DNA from: Thermohalobaculum sp039180675
GTDB taxonomy: Bacteria; Pseudomonadota; Alphaproteobacteria; Rhodobacterales; Rhodobacteraceae
Reading direction: 5' to 3'
DNA: 64,000 nt
Assembly (NCBI GenBank): GCA_039180675.1
Contig: JBCDDC010000006.1
Coordinates: 62,001 to 126,000 of the forward strand
Part shown: positions 15,127 through 22,337 of the stretch, piece after piece
Position numbering within the stretch: position 1 is the stretch's first letter
Layout of the letters: the number at the start of each line of letters is the position of its first letter
Translations under genes and position numbers: made by a program
The notes under the pieces: generated by a model
Told to the model about the DNA's origin: nothing
Seen by the model: the letters and a program-made list of their open reading frames with translations, nothing else
Databases searched by the model: none

Positions 15127-15261
15127 GGGCCGCGCCCTCCCTCCCCATCGGGAGGGCGCATTGGCAGCGTTGCCAGCCAGCACAAAGGCCCGTCATGTTG
15201 GCAGCCGTAAAGATGCATAGACCCGAAGCCCCCTGCGCCCGCCCGAGGCAGGGCGCGGCCC
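15127..15261. repeat. 135-bp palindromic-ended repeat element, copy B
   Basis: Ends GGGCCGCGCCCT (15127-15138) and AGGGCGCGGCCC (15250-15261) are identical to copy A, as is the overall length. The 10-bp hairpin (15132-15141 with 15150-15159) and the core TAAAGATGCATAGACC are conserved, while the spacers differ. It has the same orientation as copy A, so the Imm11-like gene lies between direct repeats. Its end is 38 bp upstream of the enolase-superfamily gene. Confidence 0.85.
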
Positions 15262-15299
15262 TGTTCCGGGACAGATCCCTTTAGAATGCGAGGCACCCC

Positions 15300-16505
15300 A
15301 TGAAACTCACCGATTGCGAGGTCTTCGTCGTTGGCAATCCGCCGCCGCGCAAGGGGGGGCGCTATTTCATCTTCGTCAAGCTCACCACCGCCTGTGGCAT
15401 CACGGGCGTGGGCGAGGTCTACTGCGCCACGTTCGGCCCCCATGTGGTGGCCGATCTGGTCCGCGACCTCTTCGCGCGGCATTTCGAGGGCGCCGACCCG
15501 CACCGGATTGAGCATCTCTACCGCCTCACCTACGGCTCCGGCTACAGCCTGCGCCCGGACCCGACCCTGATGGGCGTCTTCTCCGGGCTCGAGATCGCCT
15601 GCTGGGACATCATCGGCAAATCCGCGGGCAAGCCGGTCTACGACCTGCTCGGCGGGCGCTGCCGCGAGGCGATCCGCACCTACACCTACATGTACCCCGA
15701 GGGCGACGCTCACGACACGCCGGAGACGTCGATCTACACCGACCCCGACATGGCCGCCGAACGGGTCGGCCACTACCTCGACATGGGCTTCACCGCGGTG
15801 AAGTTCGACCCGGCCGGGCCCTACACGGTCTATGACGGCCACCAGCCCCGGATGGAGGATCTGGAGCGCTCCGAGCTTTTCTGCAGGCGCCTGCGTGAGG
15901 CCGCAGGGACCCGCGCCGATCTCCTCTTCGGCACCCATGGCCAGTTCACCGTCTCCGGCGCCAAACGCATGGCGCGGCGGCTGGAGCCCTATGAGCCGCT
16001 CTGGTTCGAGGAGCCGTGCCCGCCCGAGATGCCGGAGATGATGGCCGAGATCGCGGCCTTTACCTCGATCCCCGTGGCCACCGGTGAGCGGCTCTCGACC
16101 AAATACGAGTTCTCCCGCGTGCTCGCCTGCTCCGCCGCCTCGATCCTGCAACCCGCCCTCGGCCGTGTCGGCGGGATCCTCGAGGCAAAGAAGATCGCCG
16201 CCATGGCCGAGCCCTACTACGCCCAGATGGCCCCGCATCTCTACTGCGGTCCGGTGGAGGGCGCCGCCAATATCCAACTCGCCGCCTGCATCCCCAACTT
16301 CCTGATCCTCGAGAGCATCGAGCGCTTCGACGGGTTCCACGGCGAGGTCGTCTCGGGCGTCACCTGGCAGGATGGCTATATCATCCCCTCGCGGGAACCC
16401 GGGCTCGGCATCACTCTGAATGAGGAGGTCGCCCGCGCCCACCCCTATGACGGCTCTGATCTGCATCTCGGGATGATGCCGGAGGATCTAACGCCTGGTC
16501 CCTAA
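15300..16505 (+). CDS. Mandelate racemase/muconate lactonizing enzyme family protein
   Basis: 401 residues of the enolase superfamily. The N-terminal capping domain covers ~1-125 and the C-terminal barrel the rest. Barrel motifs include TAVKFDPAGPYTVYDG, RADLLFGTHGQFTVSGA (a THGQ motif in place of the usual DxN), PLWFEEPCPPE (metal-ligand Glu), and IPVATGERLSTKYEF (Glu after TG), ending with MAPHLYCGPVEGAANIQLAA, where the His is the likely general acid/base. This resembles sugar-acid dehydratases or cycloisomerases (galactonate or anhydrogalactonate branch). The substrate is unproven. GAGG lies about six bases before the ATG. It stands alone between repeat copy B and pyrH. Confidence 0.85.
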   Translation: MKLTDCEVFVVGNPPPRKGGRYFIFVKLTTACGITGVGEVYCATFGPHVVADLVRDLFARHFEGADPHRIEHLYRLTYGSGYSLRPDPTLMGVFSGLEIACWDIIGKSAGKPVYDLLGGRCREAIRTYTYMYPEGDAHDTPETSIYTDPDMAAERVGHYLDMGFTAVKFDPAGPYTVYDGHQPRMEDLERSELFCRRLREAAGTRADLLFGTHGQFTVSGAKRMARRLEPYEPLWFEEPCPPEMPEMMAEIAAFTSIPVATGERLSTKYEFSRVLACSAASILQPALGRVGGILEAKKIAAMAEPYYAQMAPHLYCGPVEGAANIQLAACIPNFLILESIERFDGFHGEVVSGVTWQDGYIIPSREPGLGITLNEEVARAHPYDGSDLHLGMMPEDLTPGP

Positions 16506-16521
16506 TTGGCGCAGTTCGAAG

Positions 16522-16572
16522 TTTGTCGCGATTTGTCCGAGGCGCCCGATCTTTTGTCGCGCGTTGTCCGAG
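16522..16572. promoter_or_regulatory. Two 20-bp direct repeats upstream of pyrH
   Basis: TTTGTCGCGATTTGTCCGAG (16522-16541) and TTTGTCGCGCGTTGTCCGAG (16553-16572) match at 18 of 20 positions and start 31 bp apart. Each unit holds two (T/G)TTGTC boxes 10 bp apart, giving four boxes spaced 10, 21 and 10 bp, all on one face of the helix. They lie in the 209-bp gap before pyrH, 143 bp from its start. No known regulator is recognised. Confidence 0.5.
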
Positions 16573-16714
16573 ATCTGTTAACCCGCGAAATCCACGACAA
16601 TCGTCCTGTGAAATCGCGCGAGATCTCGTGGAAGAGCGGGCGGGCAGGGCTTGCATCTCTGCGACCGTTCGGCCAGTTTGCGCCAACTTCAACGGCAGGG
16701 GAATCGAGGGGCGC

Positions 16715-17446
16715 ATGCAGGAAACCGGCACGGGAACCCCGCTCTACCCCCGGGTGCTTCTGAAGCTTTCCGGCGAGGCCCTGATGGGCGACCAGGGGTT
16801 CGGCCTCCACCCACCCACCGTCGAGAAAATTGCCAAGGAAATTCAACGCGCTCACGCCCAAGGCATCCAGATCTGTCTGGTCATCGGCGGGGGCAATATA
16901 TTCCGCGGGCTCTCGGGCGCCGCCCAGGGGATGGAGCGGGCGCAGGCCGATTACATGGGCATGCTGGCGACCGTGATGAACGCGCTCGGCATGCAATCCG
17001 CGCTCGAAGGGCTCGGGATCCACACACGCGTGCAGTCCGCGATCCCGATGGACTCGGTCTGTGAGCCTTACCTGCGCCGCCGCGCCGTGCGCCATCTCGA
17101 GAAGGGCCGTATCGTTATCTTCGCTGCGGGCACCGGAAATCCGTATTTCACCACCGATACCGCGGCGACACTGCGCGCGATGGAGATGAATTGCGATGCG
17201 ATCTTCAAGGGCACGCAGGTCGACGGTGTCTATGACAGCGATCCAAAGACCAACCCAAGTGCAAGCCGTTTTGAAACAGTCACTTACGATGATGTTCTGA
17301 GGCAAAACCTCAGAGTGATGGATGCCTCTGCCATCGCGCTTGCACGCGACAACGCCCTGCCGATCGTGGTCTTCTCCCTGCATGAAGAAGGCGGTATGCT
17401 GGAGGTGCTGCATGGCCGCGGCCGGTTCACGACGGTTAAGGGCTAG
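16715..17446 (+). CDS. pyrH: UMP kinase
   Basis: 243 residues (E. coli PyrH 241). It phosphorylates UMP to UDP, is hexameric, allosterically controlled and essential. Motifs: PRVLLKLSGEALMGDQGFG at the start, VIGGGNIFRG, ADYMGMLATVMNA, GTGNPYFTTDTAA, and IFKGTQVDGVYDSDPK. The ATG at 16715 has GAGGGG four bases upstream and gives the family length; the frame is open 64 codons further upstream but those residues look like translated leader. It heads the frr-uppS-cdsA-dxr-rseP-bamA run. The gene directly upstream is unrelated rather than rpsB-tsf. Confidence 0.96.
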   Translation: MQETGTGTPLYPRVLLKLSGEALMGDQGFGLHPPTVEKIAKEIQRAHAQGIQICLVIGGGNIFRGLSGAAQGMERAQADYMGMLATVMNALGMQSALEGLGIHTRVQSAIPMDSVCEPYLRRRAVRHLEKGRIVIFAAGTGNPYFTTDTAATLRAMEMNCDAIFKGTQVDGVYDSDPKTNPSASRFETVTYDDVLRQNLRVMDASAIALARDNALPIVVFSLHEEGGMLEVLHGRGRFTTVKG

Positions 17447-17509
17447 ACTGGCGTTTCCTTTTCAGCGTTCATGCGACAACGGGCCAAAGAAGAATGAAAA
17501 GGATACCCC

Positions 17510-18073
17510 ATGGCCGATGATATCGAGATCGACGTCGACGATTTGACCCGCAGGATGGATGGTGCGATCGGCGCGCTCAGGACCGAGTTCGCCTCGCTGC
17601 GGACAGGCCGCGCCTCCGCCTCCATGCTCGATCCTGTGATGGTGGAGGCCTATGGCGCCCCGACGCCGATCAACCAGGTCGGCACGATCAATGTGCCGGA
17701 ACCGCGGATGGTCACCGTGAATGTCTGGGACAAGTCGTTGGTGGCTGTCGTCGACAAGGCGATCCGGACCTCGGGTCTCGGCATCAATCCGGTCGTCGAC
17801 GGCACGGTGCTGCGTCTACCAATCCCCGAGTTGAATGAGGAACGCCGCCGTGAATTGACCAAAGTTGCCGGGCAATATGCGGAAAGTGCCAAAGTGGCGA
17901 TCAGGAATGTACGCCGCGACGGGATGGATCAGATCAAAAAGGCCAAAGGGGATGGGATGTCTGAGGATGACCAAAAAGTGTGGTCCGAAGAGATCCAGGA
18001 ACTGACAGATAAGTATATAAAACAGGTGGATGAAGCGCTGGAAACCAAGCAGGAAGAAATCATGCAAATCTAA
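17510..18073 (+). CDS. frr: Ribosome recycling factor
   Basis: 187 residues, the family's usual length. Ribosome recycling factor splits post-termination ribosomes with EF-G. The pattern is complete: helix 1 ending RTEFASLRTGRASASMLDPVMVEAYG, the middle beta domain TPINQVGTINVPEPRMVTVNVWDKS, and the C-terminal helices IPELNEERRRELTKVAGQYAE and RNVRRDGMDQIKKAKGDGMSEDD. It lies 63 bp after pyrH, the normal partner, and 44 bp before uppS. A GGGTTAACCC palindrome follows the stop. Confidence 0.97.
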   Translation: MADDIEIDVDDLTRRMDGAIGALRTEFASLRTGRASASMLDPVMVEAYGAPTPINQVGTINVPEPRMVTVNVWDKSLVAVVDKAIRTSGLGINPVVDGTVLRLPIPELNEERRRELTKVAGQYAESAKVAIRNVRRDGMDQIKKAKGDGMSEDDQKVWSEEIQELTDKYIKQVDEALETKQEEIMQI

Positions 18074-18117
18074 GGGGTTAACCCAGGTTTGCGGCGCAGT
18101 TGAGAGCGGAGAGCAGG

Positions 18118-18837
18118 ATGACGCGAGCGAAGACGCCCGCCCATGTGGCCATTATCATGGACGGAAACGGCCGCTGGGCCCAGAAACGGGGCCGGCCCCG
18201 CACGTTTGGCCATCAGCGCGGAGTGGAACGTGTCCGCGAAATCGTCAAGGCGTGCCCGGATCTCGGTGTCACGACCCTGACACTTTTTGCATTTTCGTCT
18301 GAGAACTGGAACCGCCCGGGCTACGAGGTCTCGGTGCTCATGAAGCTCTTCCGCCGCTATATCGTGCGCGAGGTCGATGAGCTCGACGGCATGGATGTCC
18401 GGGTCCGGTTCATCGGCAACCGGGCGCGGCTGCCGGGCGATCTTCAGCGTCTGATGGACCAGATGGAGGAGCGAACCTCCGACAACGCGCGACTTACGCT
18501 CCAGATCGCGGTTTCCTACGGCTCCCGCCACGAGATGACCCAAGCGGTGCGCGGCATCGCCAGCGATGCGGCCGACGGCAAGATCGATCCGCAAACCATT
18601 GATGAAGAGACGATTTCCGGTGCACTCTTTACCGGTGGCGTCCCCGATCCGGACCTCGTGATCCGCACATCTGGCGAGATGCGGATTTCGAACTTCCTGC
18701 TCTGGCAGATCGCCTACGCCGAATTCGCCTTCGTCGAGGAGTGCTGGCCCGATTTCACCGCCGATCAATTCGCACAAGTCCTTGATTCCGTTGGTAATCG
18801 GGAGCGGCGCTTCGGCAAGATCTCGGCGCAGTTGTGA
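18118..18837 (+). CDS. uppS: Undecaprenyl diphosphate synthase (cis-prenyltransferase)
   Basis: 239 residues. It elongates farnesyl diphosphate with isopentenyl diphosphate to the C55 lipid carrier for peptidoglycan and lipopolysaccharide. Motifs: HVAIIMDGNGRWAQKRG (catalytic Asp, residues ~10-26), GHQRGVERVREIV, TLFAFSSENWNRP, the DLVIRTSGEMRISNFLLWQIAYAEF signature, and WPDFTADQFAQVL. The ATG at 18118 follows GGAG by six bases; an in-frame TTG at 18100 is less likely. It lies 22 bp before cdsA. Confidence 0.96.
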   Translation: MTRAKTPAHVAIIMDGNGRWAQKRGRPRTFGHQRGVERVREIVKACPDLGVTTLTLFAFSSENWNRPGYEVSVLMKLFRRYIVREVDELDGMDVRVRFIGNRARLPGDLQRLMDQMEERTSDNARLTLQIAVSYGSRHEMTQAVRGIASDAADGKIDPQTIDEETISGALFTGGVPDPDLVIRTSGEMRISNFLLWQIAYAEFAFVEECWPDFTADQFAQVLDSVGNRERRFGKISAQL

Positions 18838-18859
18838 CCTGAGAAGGGGGCGTTGACGA

Positions 18860-19687
18860 ATGACCGCCCCCGGCCGGTTTGCGGATCTCAGGCCCCGGAT
18901 CATCACATCGCTCGCGCTCGTCGCCATCGCCGTCACCGCGATCTGGAGCGGCGGTCTCTGGACCGTGGCGCTGGTCACCGTCGCTGTTGCACTGATGAAT
19001 GTGGAGCTTGCCGGGGTGACCGAGGGGCGGCGGCTCGACATCTATTCCGGCGCGACGCTCTGGGCTTTGCCTGCCGCGGCGCTGCCGATCACGTTTCTCT
19101 TTCTCACCATCCCGCAGGGCAGCTTGCTGATCGCGGCACTCGTGGCTGCCGTGTTTCTCATCGATCTTCTCGCAGGCAGGCGTCAGGGCCTCTTCGCGCG
19201 GATCCTCGGGGTCGCATGGATCACCGGTGTCGGTCTTTCTTTCATATGGATCAGACACTTCCCGGAATGGGGGCTGCTCAGCACCGCCTGGATCGCCCTT
19301 GTCGTCGCGGCGACGGATATCGGCGCCTATTTCGCCGGGCGGCTGATCGGCGGGCCAAAGCTTTGGCCGTCGCTCAGCCCAAAGAAGACCTGGGCCGGGC
19401 TCGGTGGTGGGGTGGCTCTGGCCTTTCTCGTAGGCGGGCTTTTCAGCTGGGCGACCACGGGTACGTATTTTCCTCAGGTCTGCACCGTCTCTGCCATCGC
19501 AGCCTTGCTGGCACAAGGCGGAGATCTGGCGGAGTCGGCCCTCAAGCGGCGCTACGGGGCGAAGGATTCCAGCACGCTCCTTCCCGGCCACGGCGGCGTG
19601 CTCGACCGTTGCGACGGTCTTCTGGCGGCGACCTTCGTGGCGGCGCTCATGACAAATTGGCGTGGTCAGGCGGTGTTTATTTGGTAG
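18860..19687 (+). CDS. cdsA: Phosphatidate cytidylyltransferase
   Basis: 275-residue integral membrane protein with about seven to eight hydrophobic segments. It makes CDP-diacylglycerol from phosphatidate and CTP, the branch point for phosphatidylglycerol and phosphatidylethanolamine. The C-terminal CdsA signature is present: ESALKRRYGAKDSSTLLPGHGGVLDRCDG (about residues 221-249), preceded by SPKKTWAGLGGG. The signature aspartate usually followed by Ser is followed by Gly here. GAAGGGGG precedes the ATG. It is followed 34 bp later by dxr. Confidence 0.95.
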   Translation: MTAPGRFADLRPRIITSLALVAIAVTAIWSGGLWTVALVTVAVALMNVELAGVTEGRRLDIYSGATLWALPAAALPITFLFLTIPQGSLLIAALVAAVFLIDLLAGRRQGLFARILGVAWITGVGLSFIWIRHFPEWGLLSTAWIALVVAATDIGAYFAGRLIGGPKLWPSLSPKKTWAGLGGGVALAFLVGGLFSWATTGTYFPQVCTVSAIAALLAQGGDLAESALKRRYGAKDSSTLLPGHGGVLDRCDGLLAATFVAALMTNWRGQAVFIW

Positions 19688-19721
19688 TGTCACGATCACG
19701 CGGCGGGCTTGGAGAACGCTC

Positions 19722-20879
19722 TTGAAACGCATCAGCATCTTCGGGGTCACCGGGTCGATCGGCGCGAACACCGTCGATGTCGCCGAAGCCCTCGGCCGCG
19801 AGCAATTCAAGACCGTTGCGGTCACGGGCCATTCCAACATCGCTGGGCTCGCCGATGCGGCGAAGCGCTTGGACGCGGAGATTGCCGTAACCGCCGATCC
19901 GGCGCGGCTAAGCGATCTGCGCGAGGCGCTTACCGGCACCGGGATCGAAGCCGCGGCCGGGGAGGAGGCACTGGTTGAGGCGGCCTCGCGCCCGGTCGAT
20001 TGGTTCATGTCGGCGATTGTAGGTGCCGCAGGTCTGGCGCCGACCTTGGCGGCTGCTCGAACTGGCGCAACCATCGCATTGGCCAACAAGGAAACTTTGG
20101 TCGCCGCCGGGGGGCTTTTTCTGGCCGAGATCGAGCGCACAGGCGCCCGCCTTCTCCCCGTGGACAGCGAGCATAACGCGCTTTTCCAATGCATGGCGGC
20201 GGAGCGCGGCCGGATGGAGCGTTTGATCCTCACGGCCTCCGGTGGTCCATTCCGCGACCATTCGCTCGAGCAGATGCGCAGCGTCACGGCAGCCGAGGCG
20301 GCTGCGCATCCGAACTGGTCCATGGGGCTCAGGATCTCGATCGACAGCGCGTCGATGTTCAACAAATCGCTCGAGATGATCGAGGCCTGGCATCTGTTCG
20401 ACGTGGAGGCGGACCAGATCGAGGTGATCGTGCACCCGCAGTCGATCATCCACTCCATGGTCGGGTTCTGCGATGGGACGATCCTGGCCCATCTCGGCCC
20501 GCCGGACATGCGGGTCGCCATTGGATATGCCCTCAGCTATCCCGAGCGCAAACCTCTGCCGGTTGAAAAGCTGGATTTCGCTGATCTGGCGCGGCTCGAC
20601 TTTCAGGCCCCGGACATCGGGCGCTTCCCGGCCATGCGGCTTGCGCGTCAGGCCATGGTGCCGGGCGTGGCCGGTTGTGTGATGAACGGCGCGCATGAAG
20701 TCGCGCTGGATGCCTTCATCGATGCACGGATCGGTTTTCTCGATATGGCACATCTCGTTGAAGAAACGATGGAAAATCTCTCGGATCTTCCTGTGGCTTC
20801 GTCTTTGGATGATATATATGAAGTGGATGGCATGGCCCGCAGGGTAGGGGCGGAATTAGTTGGCCGGTTCGCGGCCTGA
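19722..20879 (+). CDS. dxr: 1-deoxy-D-xylulose 5-phosphate reductoisomerase
   Basis: 385 residues (E. coli 398). It converts DXP to 2-C-methylerythritol 4-phosphate with NADPH in the MEP isoprenoid pathway; ispDF later in the window supplies further steps. Motifs: KRISIFGVTGSIGANTVDVAEA (NADPH loop), ALANKETLVAAG, LPVDSEHNALFQC, ILTASGGPFRD, NWSMGLRISIDSASMFNKSLE, and MVGFCDGTILAHLGPPDMR. The start is a TTG at 19722 with GGAG seven bases upstream; the only alternatives give extra residues not typical of Dxr. Its stop is 13 bp before the rseP start. Confidence 0.96.
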   Translation: MKRISIFGVTGSIGANTVDVAEALGREQFKTVAVTGHSNIAGLADAAKRLDAEIAVTADPARLSDLREALTGTGIEAAAGEEALVEAASRPVDWFMSAIVGAAGLAPTLAAARTGATIALANKETLVAAGGLFLAEIERTGARLLPVDSEHNALFQCMAAERGRMERLILTASGGPFRDHSLEQMRSVTAAEAAAHPNWSMGLRISIDSASMFNKSLEMIEAWHLFDVEADQIEVIVHPQSIIHSMVGFCDGTILAHLGPPDMRVAIGYALSYPERKPLPVEKLDFADLARLDFQAPDIGRFPAMRLARQAMVPGVAGCVMNGAHEVALDAFIDARIGFLDMAHLVEETMENLSDLPVASSLDDIYEVDGMARRVGAELVGRFAA

Positions 20880-20892
20880 GGAGCAGAGGCGC

Positions 20893-22239
20893 ATGGAGTT
20901 TTTGGCGGATATCCCGGTGATCGGAAGCGTTTTGGCCGTCGCGGTGCCATTTCTGGTTGTGCTCAGCGTCGTGGTCTTCGTCCACGAATACGGCCACTAC
21001 ATCGTCGGGCGCTGGTGTGGGATCCAGGCCGAGACGTTCTCGATAGGGTTCGGAAAGCGCCTTGTGAGCTGGGTTGATAGCCGCGGAACACGCTGGCAGG
21101 TCGCTCTGATCCCGTTGGGTGGTTTCGTGAAATTCGTCGGAGATATGGACCCGGCGAGCGCCAAGAAGAGCGATGAGGAACTGGCGCCGGACCTTCAGGC
21201 CGTTGCCTTCCATAATGCGTCGATCAGGGCGCGGACACTCACCGTTCTCGCCGGGCCGATGGCGAATTTCCTGTTGTCGATAGTGATCTTCACTGGGATC
21301 GCGCTCTCGCTCGGTCATACAAGCGATGCGCCCGTCGTTGGACAGGTGGTGGAAACCGACGGGCTTTCTGAGGGGCTGCAGCCGGGTGACCGGGTCCTAA
21401 GGGTCGGCGATACCGAGGTCGAGACCTGGGGCGAGATGCTCCTCGCCTTCCAGAACACGGACGGCGCCGAAATCTCGGTGGAGGTTGAGCGTAAGGGCAG
21501 GCAACAGATCGTCACCGCGCGCTATCAGAATCGCCCGGTGGTCGATCAGATCAGCCCCGGGATGCCGGCCGCACAATCCGGAATGCGCCACGGCGATGTG
21601 ATCCTGGAGTTGAATGGCCAACCGGTCACGAGCTTTCACCAGCTTCGTATGATCACCGCCGAACTGCCCCTGAACACCGAGATCGATCTGCTGGTGCAGC
21701 GCGATGATGAAGCGCTCGTATTCAGCTTTACCCCCGATGTCGTGAAACGCCCGCATCCCGAGACCGGCGAGCAGATTGACCAGGCAACGATGGGGATCTC
21801 TTCGATGGCTTTCGGCGGCCTTCGCCCGACACGCGAACCGGTCGGGTTTCTGACCGCGCTGCAGGGCGGCGTGCTGGCGACATGGAACGTGATAGTGAAC
21901 ACGCTCACCTTCCTCGGCGACATGATTTTCACCAATGCGGACACGAGCCAGCTTGGCGGCCCGATCGGAATTGCCCAGATCTCGGCCGATCAGGCGAAAG
22001 CCGGTCTCGGAAACCTGATTTCTCTCATAGGGTTACTGTCGACCTCGATCGGATTGCTGAACCTCTTTCCGATCCCGATCCTCGATGGCGGCCACCTGAT
22101 GTTCTACGCAGCCGAGGCGCTGCGCGGTAAGCCGCTGGGTGAGCGCTGGATGAATGCCGCGATGGGTGTCGGGCTGTCGCTTGTCCTGTTGCTCATGGGC
22201 TTCGCGACGTATAATGATCTGACCAGGCTCACTGGTTAA
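20893..22239 (+). CDS. rseP: RseP/RasP family site-2 intramembrane zinc metalloprotease
   Basis: 448 residues. It has the zinc motif HEYGH in VVFVHEYGHYIVGRWCG (residues ~27-43), two PDZ domains (about 125-200 and 210-290; PGDRVLRVGDTEVETWGE and SGMRHGDVILELNGQPV), and the C-terminal ligand motif NLFPIPILDGGHL. The family cuts transmembrane anti-sigma factors and leftover signal peptides. The ATG at 20893 follows AGAGG closely and starts with a hydrophobic segment; the frame runs 11 codons further upstream. It sits in the usual dxr-rseP-bamA order. Confidence 0.95.
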   Translation: MEFLADIPVIGSVLAVAVPFLVVLSVVVFVHEYGHYIVGRWCGIQAETFSIGFGKRLVSWVDSRGTRWQVALIPLGGFVKFVGDMDPASAKKSDEELAPDLQAVAFHNASIRARTLTVLAGPMANFLLSIVIFTGIALSLGHTSDAPVVGQVVETDGLSEGLQPGDRVLRVGDTEVETWGEMLLAFQNTDGAEISVEVERKGRQQIVTARYQNRPVVDQISPGMPAAQSGMRHGDVILELNGQPVTSFHQLRMITAELPLNTEIDLLVQRDDEALVFSFTPDVVKRPHPETGEQIDQATMGISSMAFGGLRPTREPVGFLTALQGGVLATWNVIVNTLTFLGDMIFTNADTSQLGGPIGIAQISADQAKAGLGNLISLIGLLSTSIGLLNLFPIPILDGGHLMFYAAEALRGKPLGERWMNAAMGVGLSLVLLLMGFATYNDLTRLTG

Positions 22240-22272
22240 CGGGCCATAAAACAAACTTCGGAGTCGGTGAGA

Positions 22273-22301
22273 GCGCCAGGGACACCCTGATAGGGTGGCG
22301 C
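22273..22301 (+). other. Stem-loop between rseP and bamA
   Basis: CACCCT-GAT-AGGGTG (22283-22297) is a perfect short stem, flanked by GCGCC (22273-22277) and GGCGC (22297-22301), which can extend it. There is no T-run, so it is not a typical terminator. It could attenuate or process the transcript before bamA. Function is inferred. Confidence 0.4.
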
Positions 22302-22337
22302 GTTGACCTCCGGCAACCGGGCCACGGAGGAGTGAGT

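Noticed and set aside
14958..16466. 502-codon minus-strand frame across the enolase-superfamily gene
   Set aside because: Antisense shadow; includes the non-coding repeat element in its reading and lacks any family resemblance.
18755..20521. 588-codon minus-strand frame across cdsA and dxr
   Set aside because: Antisense to two genes with complete family motifs; no ribosome site.
22273..22301. Terminator between rseP and bamA
   Set aside because: Stem is short and there is no T-run, so kept only as a stem-loop of unknown role.
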